In this document: positions 32,699 to 38,285 of the stretch, one piece after another
Numbering within the stretch: position 1 is the first letter of the stretch
Layout of the letters: the number at the start of each line of letters is the position of its first letter
Assembly (NCBI GenBank): GCA_014383215.1
Contig: JACNIG010000304.1
Location: 1-38,285, forward strand
Direction: 5' to 3'
DNA from: Candidatus Desulfatibia vada
GTDB taxonomy: Bacteria; Desulfobacterota; Desulfobacteria; Desulfobacterales; UBA11574
DNA: 38,285 nucleotides
Position numbers and translations under genes: made by a program
Notes under the pieces: generated by a model
The model's input: the letters and a program-made list of their open reading frames with translations, nothing else
What the model was told of the DNA's origin: nothing
Databases searched by the model: none

Positions 32699-33520
32699 AT
32701 GAAGTTGAATGCCATCATTAAAGTTGCTGCATGGCCCTTGGGTTTGTACCTTGTTTACTGCGGCCTGCTTTTTTTGATGCAGCGGCAGATGATGTTCCCG
32801 CGTGGTTTAATTGAGATGCCTGCAGAAAATACGGACATTGCAGGCCTGGAACGAATTTGGGTGGCTACCAGTTTCGGGAAGGTTGAAACATGGTTTTTAC
32901 CGCCGGGCGAAGACCGCGGATCAAAACCGGCCCCAGCGGTGATTTTTGCACACGGAAACGGGGAACTAATCGACTTTTGGCCGCAAGAACTACAGACATT
33001 CAATCGTCTCGGAATGGGGGTCCTGCTTGTGGAATACCCCGGTTACGGTCGATCGGAAGGGTCGCCTTCCCAAAGCAGTATTGGCGAAACCTTTGCGGCC
33101 GCCTATGATGTTCTTGCTGCACGTAAAGATGTTGATGCTGCCAGAATAGTTCTGTTCGGTCGTTCCCTTGGCGGGGGTGCGGTGTGCGCCCTGGCCGCTC
33201 AACGGCCGTCGGCAGCGCTCATCCTGATGTCCACATTTATAAGCGCCCGCTCGTTTGCCGCGAAATATATGGCCCCCGGTTTTCTGGTCCGGGATCCGTT
33301 CGACAATTTTCAAGCTGTTCAAAACTATCACGGACCGATTCTGATTATGCATGGCAAGTTCGACGAAGTCATCCCCTACCGACATGGCCTGTCCCTCTAT
33401 CAAACGGCCAAAAAAGGCACAATGGTAACCTATGCAAGCGGACACAACGACTGCCCTCCCAACTGGGACGTCTTCTGGCAAGATGTGGAATTATTCCTGC
33501 GCGAGGCCGGAATAATTTAG
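32699..33520 (+). CDS. Membrane-anchored alpha/beta hydrolase
   Basis: A 273-residue serine hydrolase with one N-terminal membrane helix (about 7-27). The oxyanion-side HGNGE motif is at 85-89, the nucleophile elbow GRSLGG at 154-159 (Ser156), the acid Asp222 in HGKFDEVIP, and His249 in ASGHNDCP. This layout matches the BEM46/YqkD-type hydrolases; the substrate is unknown (ester, thioester or lipid are all possible). SD CAGGAG (32692-32697) is very close to the ATG (about 1-2 bases), which is unusual, so the ATG at 32708 may also be used. It stands alone between the kinase and the tungstate locus. Confidence 0.85.
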   Translation: MKLNAIIKVAAWPLGLYLVYCGLLFLMQRQMMFPRGLIEMPAENTDIAGLERIWVATSFGKVETWFLPPGEDRGSKPAPAVIFAHGNGELIDFWPQELQTFNRLGMGVLLVEYPGYGRSEGSPSQSSIGETFAAAYDVLAARKDVDAARIVLFGRSLGGGAVCALAAQRPSAALILMSTFISARSFAAKYMAPGFLVRDPFDNFQAVQNYHGPILIMHGKFDEVIPYRHGLSLYQTAKKGTMVTYASGHNDCPPNWDVFWQDVELFLREAGII

Positions 33521-33776
33521 CCCGAATTTTTCATGGGATGAATCTGCAAATACGGGTACCTACCACCTCTGCGCCTACTCATTTTTTGCACAAATTTCCT
33601 TCCCTTCAGAACTTTTCCCAGAAATACGGTTATTATGAGTTGCTATGGGTTCGCACAAGCTTTATTTTGGTTGGAACAAAAACAATTATTGACCCATAAA
33701 AACTTATAAAGTATTGCAAGCACGTAAAGCATTAATATGGTGCTTGATGACAACAGTATCGCCAACAGCCGGACAA
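33521..33776. other. Intergenic region before tupA, no gene seen
   Basis: Read on both strands. Longer open frames here are antisense or out-of-frame extensions of neighbouring genes. No tRNA or riboswitch-like structure was recognised. The promoter region at 33777-33808 follows. Confidence 0.4.
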
Positions 33777-33808
33777 TTGCTGATGAAAATGTCATTTTGA
33801 TACATTTT
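33777..33808 (+). promoter_or_regulatory. Possible tupA promoter with overlapping palindrome
   Basis: TTGCTG (33777-33782), an 18-base spacer, TACATT (33801-33806). An inverted repeat AAAATGT (33786-33792) / ACATTTT (33802-33808) covers the spacer and the -10, the position expected of a repressor site. The factor is unknown; the HTH protein encoded downstream is the natural candidate. Confidence 0.4.
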
Positions 33809-33829
33809 TAGACCAAAACAGAGGTGTGC

Positions 33830-34747
33830 ATGGAGCGGAAATGTAAAGGTTTGAACAAATGGATTAGCCCTGCGGTTCTTTTTTGCCTTGTCCTTTTGCT
33901 GTTTCCTTTTAAGGCCCAAGGAGAATTAAAGACAATTAAAATGTCTACAACAACAAGCACCGAGAGCTCCGGTCTGCTAAATGTCCTGTTGCCGGAATTC
34001 ACTAAAGCGACCGGCATCCGAGTCAAGGTATTTGCCAAGGGAACCGGGGCTGCCATTCGCGATGGAATTGACGGCAACGTAGATGTGATCTTTGTGCATG
34101 CCAGGGCCAGGGAAGAGAAATTTATCCGGGACGGGTATGGAACCAAGCGTTATGCCGTGATGCACAACGATTTTGTTATTCTGGGACCTTCTGATGATCC
34201 GGCCGGCATTGACGGCTTGAAGAAGTCAGCGGCTGCCCTGAAAAAAATTGTCGCTGCCAAAGCCTTGTTTGTCTCCCGTGGAGATGATAGCGGGACGCAT
34301 ACCAAAGAGCAAGCTTTGTGGAAGGCAACCGGTCTGAATCTGGACACCCAAGAAAGCACCATCGTTAAAAAAGGGAATAAAAGGACCGTCGGTTTTGTAC
34401 AACCCAGCGGGTCTAAAACATGGTATCTTTCCATTGGGCAAGGTATGGGTAAAACCATCACCTTTGCCGATGAAAAAAGGGCCTACACCCTGGCGGATCG
34501 AGGCACGTATATCAAATACAAGTATGGCCGCGATGCCGGCCTCGATCTTGAAGTTTTATGTGAAAGCGATCCCATGCTTAGCAACCCCTATGGTGTGATT
34601 CCGATAAACCCGGCCAAGCATCCCCATGTGCAGCACAAGCTGGCGGAGCAGTTCGCCAACTGGCTGGTTTCCGCCAAGGGGCAGTCCCTTATTTTAAATT
34701 ATCGGCTGTTAGGAAAACAGCTTTTTTATCCGGATGCGATAAAATAG
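33830..34747 (+). CDS. tupA: Tungstate ABC transporter substrate-binding protein TupA
   Basis: A 305-residue periplasmic binding protein with a cleavable signal (hydrophobic core around residues 14-26, cleavage near Ala-Gln-Gly about 31). The anion-binding start MSTTTSTESSGLL and the segment SRGDDSGTHTKEQALW are the TupA hallmarks; TupA binds tungstate with very high affinity and shows some molybdate binding. The length is normal for the family. The ATG at 33830 is preferred although its SD (GAGGTG, 33821-33826) is close; a GTG at 33824 lies inside that SD. tupB and tupC follow after an intervening regulator gene. Together they make a tungstate uptake system, fitting the tungsten-type AOR encoded upstream. 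Confidence 0.95.
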   Translation: MERKCKGLNKWISPAVLFCLVLLLFPFKAQGELKTIKMSTTTSTESSGLLNVLLPEFTKATGIRVKVFAKGTGAAIRDGIDGNVDVIFVHARAREEKFIRDGYGTKRYAVMHNDFVILGPSDDPAGIDGLKKSAAALKKIVAAKALFVSRGDDSGTHTKEQALWKATGLNLDTQESTIVKKGNKRTVGFVQPSGSKTWYLSIGQGMGKTITFADEKRAYTLADRGTYIKYKYGRDAGLDLEVLCESDPMLSNPYGVIPINPAKHPHVQHKLAEQFANWLVSAKGQSLILNYRLLGKQLFYPDAIK

Positions 34748-34832
34748 AATGCAAGCGTGTGCTGTTTGAGTATATTTCTGATGGTTTGTTTTGGTTGTTA
34801 TAAATCACATTAAATTGATAAATAATATTATA

Positions 34833-34861
34833 TTGACAAATAATGACATAAAAAATATGTA
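34833..34861 (+). promoter_or_regulatory. Predicted promoter of the HTH/PBP regulator with palindrome
   Basis: TTGACA (34833-34838), 17-base spacer, TATGTA (34856-34861). ACATA-AAAAA-TATGT (34846-34860) is a perfect palindrome overlapping the spacer and -10, suggesting autoregulation. Compare ATGT...ACAT in the tupA promoter: related half-words, opposite order. Confidence 0.45.
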
Positions 34862-34897
34862 TAAATCTCGTTTACCATAAAACCAAGCAAGAAAAAA

Positions 34898-35824
34898 ATG
34901 AAAGCATTTTTGTCTACAAAAGAAGTGGCACAGCTTTTAAGTATAAATGAAAAGATGGTGTACACTCTGATTTCCGAAAAGGGCCTGCCGGCCACAAAGG
35001 TTACGGGCAAATGGATTTTTCCGCGGCATCTGGTGGAGCAGTGGATTGAGACCAATACCATCAATTACCCTGATGCAGCTTTTCAGTTACCGCCGTACCA
35101 CGGCCTGTTGATAATCGCCGGCAGCAATGATCCTCTTTTAGACAGGACCATAAACCTTTTTAATACTCTTTATTCGGATCATGTGGCGGTGTTTGGCAAC
35201 CTGGGAAGCATGGGAGGCTTAAAGGCCTTAAGACGGAACCTTTGTCACATTGCATCCAGCCACCTGCTCCAGGACGATGAGGCCGAATACAACTTTGATT
35301 TTGCCACCCAGGAGCTCGATGCCATGCCGGTGATGGTCAACTTCTGCAAGCGGGAGCAAGGCATCCTGGTGAAGAAGGGCAATCCTGATGGTATTTCCAG
35401 TGCTGCTGACCTTGCTCGTTCGGGGCTGCGTATAATCAACCGACCGCTGGGCACTGGTACTCGGCTGCTGTTAGACCGGGAATTCAAAAAAGCCGGGATT
35501 AACGGTGAAAAGATTGAAGGGTATCATCGTGATGTTCATAGGCACTTGGATGTAGGCCTTGAAATTCTTGCCGGCCGTGCGGATGCCGGCCCGGGAATAC
35601 GGGCGGTGGCCGAACTGCTGAATATCGGGTTCGTTCCGTTGCGCTGGGAAAGATACGATCTCATGATATCCAAAGAGCGATTTTTTGATGAGGGGATTCA
35701 GAGCTTTCTCGGACTGCTCCAGGAAGACGTCTTCAGGAATCTGATTCAGGATAAAGCAGGATACGATGTTAAGCTTTCAGGGAAAATGATTTATCCCGGG
35801 AGAAACAGCCGACAGGTATCATGA
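34898..35824 (+). CDS. HTH regulator fused to a PBP-like domain (probable tungstate/molybdate sensor)
   Basis: A 308-residue cytosolic regulator. The N-terminal 55 residues form an excisionase/MerR-like helix-turn-helix (FLSTKEVAQLLSINEKMVYTLISEKGLPATKVTGKWIF). From about 65 onward is a periplasmic-binding-protein-like domain without a signal peptide, with GNLGSMGGLKALRRNLCHIASSHLL and INRPLGTGTRLLLDREFKKAGI. This PBP-like module is also found attached to molybdopterin and molybdate proteins, so an oxyanion or cofactor ligand is plausible. Placed between tupA and tupB, it likely governs tungstate uptake. Its own promoter carries a perfect palindrome. The ligand and operator are inferred, not shown. 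Confidence 0.85.
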   Translation: MKAFLSTKEVAQLLSINEKMVYTLISEKGLPATKVTGKWIFPRHLVEQWIETNTINYPDAAFQLPPYHGLLIIAGSNDPLLDRTINLFNTLYSDHVAVFGNLGSMGGLKALRRNLCHIASSHLLQDDEAEYNFDFATQELDAMPVMVNFCKREQGILVKKGNPDGISSAADLARSGLRIINRPLGTGTRLLLDREFKKAGINGEKIEGYHRDVHRHLDVGLEILAGRADAGPGIRAVAELLNIGFVPLRWERYDLMISKERFFDEGIQSFLGLLQEDVFRNLIQDKAGYDVKLSGKMIYPGRNSRQVS

Positions 35825-35852
35825 ACCATTACAGCGTGTGTATCCTCCGTCC

Positions 35853-35880
35853 CGCTTCTGCCTCGCTTCTGCCTCGCTTC
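35853..35880 (+). repeat. Short tandem repeat, 11-base unit
   Basis: CGCTTCTGCCT repeated at 35853-35863 and 35864-35874, then CGCTTC (35875-35880). It lies in the 109-bp gap between the regulator and tupB. It could be slippage-prone; no coding effect. Confidence 0.7.
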
Positions 35881-35933
35881 AGGGGGCTGCCGGGAGCTTC
35901 TAAATCCCATTTTTACTAATAATACAATAAACT

Positions 35934-36629
35934 ATGGATCTTCTGGTTGACAGTTTTTTTTCAGCGCTTCTGCTGGTCGCTTCTTTTGACCCGGAGATAG
36001 TCTCTATTGTGGCGGTTTCATTAAAGGTGAGCGGCACCTCAACGGTGCTTGCCAGCCTGATGGGGATACCGCTCGGGTTTTTTATTGCTTTTGAATCTTT
36101 TGCAGGCAAACGTATGGTGATCACCTGTTTGAATACCCTGCTGGCGCTCCCAACGGTTGTTATCGGCCTTTTTGTTTATGCGTTTATTTCGCGCCGGGGC
36201 ATCCTCGGGCCGCTGGATCTGCTCTACACTCAGAAGGCCATGATCATCGGCCAGACCATTTTGATCCTGCCGATTGTAGCGACGTTTACCATTGCCGCGA
36301 TCAGCAGAATCGACGAGCGCTATAGTAAAACCGCCATGACCTTGGGCGCCAATCGCCGGCAAACCGCCTTTGTAATTTTACGAGAGGCGCGTTTCGGAAT
36401 TGTTGCCGCGGTTATCGCCGCTTTCGGCCGGGTAATTGCCGAGGTTGGTATCAGCATGATGCTGGGAGGAAATGCCAGGGGATTTACCCGCACCATGACT
36501 ACGGCTATGGCCCTGGAATACGACAAAGGGCAGTTTGCACTGGCCGTGGCACTGGGAATTATCCTGCTGGGCCTAAGTTTTACGATTAATCTTATGTTCC
36601 ATTTTTTTCAGGGAAAAACCAGGATTTGA
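35934..36629 (+). CDS. tupB: Tungstate ABC transporter permease TupB
   Basis: A 231-residue inner-membrane permease with about five hydrophobic helices. The EAA-type loop that docks the ATPase is at 131-150 (SKTAMTLGANRRQTAFVILR), and the pattern FGRVIAEVGISMMLGGNARGFTRTMTTAMALEYDKG is strongly TupB/WtpB-like. The length matches single-permease tungstate transporters that work as homodimers. No good SD is seen at the ATG (35934). It overlaps tupC by 4 bases. Confidence 0.94.
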   Translation: MDLLVDSFFSALLLVASFDPEIVSIVAVSLKVSGTSTVLASLMGIPLGFFIAFESFAGKRMVITCLNTLLALPTVVIGLFVYAFISRRGILGPLDLLYTQKAMIIGQTILILPIVATFTIAAISRIDERYSKTAMTLGANRRQTAFVILREARFGIVAAVIAAFGRVIAEVGISMMLGGNARGFTRTMTTAMALEYDKGQFALAVALGIILLGLSFTINLMFHFFQGKTRI

Positions 36630-37315
36630 AGGTTTATAAAATTTCAAAACTCACCAAGGTCTACGCAACCAGGACTGTCCTTGATATCCCGCTTTTGGAA
36701 ATAACAAAAGGACGGATTTACGCCCTGCTGGGACATAACGGCGCCGGGAAAACCACCCTTTTGAACATTCTCGGTTTTCTGGATCCGCCCACAACGGGAA
36801 ACATCTATTACTGCCGGCAACCAATCCAATTTACCGAATTCTGCCTGCAACCCCTGCGCAAGTCAGTGGTAATGGTAGAACAGCACCCCATCCTCTTTAC
36901 AACTACGGTCCACAAGAACCTGGAATTTGGCCTTAAAGTAAGACAAATACCTAAAAAAGAAAGAGATCGCATTATCAAAGAGTCCCTTGCACTGGTGGGA
37001 ATGCAGCATCTGGCTCAGGCGCCGGCACATCGGCTCTCCGGTGGCGAAACACAGCGGGTAGCGATTGCCCGGGCACTGGCAGTTAATCCTGAAGTCCTTT
37101 TATGCGACGAACCCACTTCAAGCGTTGATGTGGAAAATCAGATAGCGATAATAAACATTCTGCGGCAGGTAAATGACCAAAAAAAAATAACGATCATTTT
37201 TACAACCCATGACCGTTATCAGGTCGATTCTTTGGCTCATCACACCTTGTTGCTAAATCACGGAAAACTTTTCGATGCTGCCGATGGAAAATTCTTCATG
37301 AAAAAAGCGGGTTAG
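36626..37315 (+). CDS. tupC: Tungstate ABC transporter ATP-binding protein TupC
   Basis: A 229-residue ABC ATPase that powers tungstate uptake. Walker A GHNGAGKTTLL is at 36-46, the Q-loop around VVMVEQHPILFTTT, the signature LSGGETQRVAIARAL and Walker B VLLCDEPTSSVD follow in order, then the switch His in FTTHDRYQ. It starts at TTG, overlapping the tupB stop by 4 bases (TTGA), with AGGA at 36621-36624 as SD. The C-terminus converges and overlaps by 4 bases with the cyclase-like gene on the other strand, so no terminator lies between them. Confidence 0.95.
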   Translation: MKVYKISKLTKVYATRTVLDIPLLEITKGRIYALLGHNGAGKTTLLNILGFLDPPTTGNIYYCRQPIQFTEFCLQPLRKSVVMVEQHPILFTTTVHKNLEFGLKVRQIPKKERDRIIKESLALVGMQHLAQAPAHRLSGGETQRVAIARALAVNPEVLLCDEPTSSVDVENQIAIINILRQVNDQKKITIIFTTHDRYQVDSLAHHTLLLNHGKLFDAADGKFFMKKAG

Positions 37316-38088
37316 GGTATCAATTTTTCTTTAACACTGCCCACATGCTTCCTTTCGATTGTTTTGACAGCGGTGGGACCGAAACCCTTTATTTCAATTC
37401 TATCTAGATCCTTAAACCACTTTGTTGAAAGCGTTGAGAAGAGCTTGGGGTCTTTTATGGCTTTACCCAAACGGCTGGAAACTTCCTGGCTGAAGAAAAG
37501 GTTGTAATCTGAAAAAGTTTTTGACAAAGCTTGAAATCTGGAGGCTTGGTTAATGGTGTTTCCCAGGAAAACTTTCTGAGTTCCATAAGTTTTATAAAAA
37601 ATCGCGCCGCAATGAGCTCCCATAGAAAAATCAATATATTTACGCCATATTGTTCCGGACATATTTGTAAACAAGTTTTCTATATAGCGCAACTGCCTAT
37701 TACCACGCACTATTTTAGGGTTGTCTTCTAACAGATCAACTATTTTTGTGTTAAGTTCCGGTACTGACCGGTCAAGATGCAAGTAAATGTCAAGCAGCAA
37801 ATGAAAGCCGTCTATAAAGTGCTGGCTCCTGTTACGATGGTGTTTTGTAACTAACAGAAAGCCATCGCCCGTGTGTTTGAAATCAAATAATATATCATTA
37901 TTACTGCCAATTATGGTTTCCATTGTGTCTGATAAAAAATCAAATATGACTTCATAAATTCGCCATTTCAGGGTGTTGCTAAATGGTTTTTTCTTTTGAA
38001 TAAGGAGTCTTCGAGAAACTTCAGAGAAGTTTCTCAAATCAATCATTACCGCCAGACCGGAAAAAGTTTTTAAAGACCTGCTTTTCAT
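37312..38088 (-). CDS. Class III nucleotidyl-cyclase-like protein
   Basis: A 258-residue protein whose body resembles the class III adenylate/guanylate cyclase catalytic domain. The first metal aspartate is in LAVMIDLRNFSEVSR (Asp17), the second in KHTGDGFLLV, with Lys before it, and the transition-state Asn/Arg pair is FLGNTINQASRFQAL. Catalytic residues therefore look present, but the protein lacks the usual sensor domains and is divergent, so activity is not certain. The ATG at 38088 has GAGGG just upstream; an in-frame GTG at 38142 would add 18 residues. The gene converges with tupC and overlaps its last 4 bases. Confidence 0.65.
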   Translation of the reverse strand: MKSRSLKTFSGLAVMIDLRNFSEVSRRLLIQKKKPFSNTLKWRIYEVIFDFLSDTMETIIGSNNDILFDFKHTGDGFLLVTKHHRNRSQHFIDGFHLLLDIYLHLDRSVPELNTKIVDLLEDNPKIVRGNRQLRYIENLFTNMSGTIWRKYIDFSMGAHCGAIFYKTYGTQKVFLGNTINQASRFQALSKTFSDYNLFFSQEVSSRLGKAIKDPKLFSTLSTKWFKDLDRIEIKGFGPTAVKTIERKHVGSVKEKLIP

Positions 38089-38285
38089 GGAGCCCTCTAT
38101 GAATCTATTAAAATAGAAATCTATAAACGCCGAACACTTCACCTTACGATGCCCTGAGGCGACGCATTAGTGAAAAATAAGCAATATTTGTGCCAATTAC
38201 AAATGATCTCCCCAGGCTTGTTGAAAACACCTAGTCTGAATTTCTAATGATAAATCCGGGTTAAACATATATGATATCAACCGGA

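Noticed and set aside
33184-33699. 171-codon plus-strand frame overlapping the hydrolase gene
   Set aside because: A different frame of the hydrolase gene running past its end; no domain or start signal.
1-38285. CRISPR array, prophage, insertion sequence or tRNA
   Set aside because: No regular spaced repeats, integrase, transposase or cloverleaf could be recognised; the repeats found are inverted or word-like and intergenic.

Overview
This window looks like chromosomal DNA from an anaerobic Desulfobacterota (deltaproteobacterial) bacterium, most likely a sulfate reducer or a close relative. The inference rests on gene content: oxygen-sensitive class III ribonucleotide reductase (nrdD/nrdG), a tungsten-type aldehyde:ferredoxin oxidoreductase with a MoaD/ThiS partner, a tungstate ABC transporter (tupABC), type IV pilus retraction ATPases, and an ftsH-folP-YbbR-coaX run. 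No rRNA, tRNA, phage, transposase or CRISPR array was seen. Nearly all of the window is ordinary, intact single-copy genes.

Layout. 1-5.4 kb: a mixed set of small metabolic genes (histidine phosphatase, histone-deacetylase-like hydrolase, SagB-type nitroreductase on the other strand, YkgJ cysteine-cluster protein, SlyD-like FKBP, a small CxxC protein, a two-ACT-domain protein). 5.4-8.1 kb: grpE-dnaK on the minus strand, ending in a strong terminator. 8.5-8.8 kb: a signal recognition particle RNA on the minus strand. It is the long form with an Alu domain, not the short 4.5S form. 9-15.5 kb (plus): DUF3568-like lipoprotein, tilS, ftsH, folP, YbbR-domain protein, coaX. 15.6-19.5 kb (minus): yggT, DivIVA-like, pilT, pilU-like and a zinc-ribbon/receiver-like protein, probably one operon. 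19.8-23 kb (plus): proC, AOR, MoaD/ThiS-like. 23.3-26.3 kb: ccdA, a CoA-pyrophosphatase-like NUDIX protein, a small membrane protein on the minus strand, and a ChaN-like lipoprotein. 26.3-29.5 kb: nrdD and nrdG behind a promoter carrying two NrdR boxes spaced 31 bp. 29.7-33.5 kb: an HDOD protein overlapping a hybrid histidine kinase, then a membrane-anchored alpha/beta hydrolase. 33.8-37.3 kb: tupA, an HTH/PBP-like regulator, tupB, tupC. 37.3-38.1 kb: a class III nucleotidyl-cyclase-like protein converging on tupC.

How genes work together. tupABC would import tungstate, probably under control of the regulator embedded between tupA and tupB. Tungsten would load the pterin cofactor of the AOR, whose small MoaD/ThiS-like neighbour ends in the GlyGly needed for sulfur transfer. 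NrdD and NrdG together supply deoxynucleotides without oxygen. The pilT-pilU block suggests twitching motility.

The intergenic DNA is the least ordinary part. Most gaps over about 230 bp hold a different inverted-repeat or 'word-like' repeat with no ORF (841-1216, 2938-3035, 3824-3903, 23111-23265, 24139-24342, 32463-32652), plus two short motifs that recur in several gaps. The 24139-24342 element has perfect 31-bp inverted arms. I found no clearly new multi-gene system. The strongest second-look items are the long SRP RNA, the NrdR operator pair, the inverted-repeat elements, the tungsten locus with its embedded regulator, the altered cysteine spacing in the AOR, and the histone-deacetylase homologue without its usual catalytic tyrosine.
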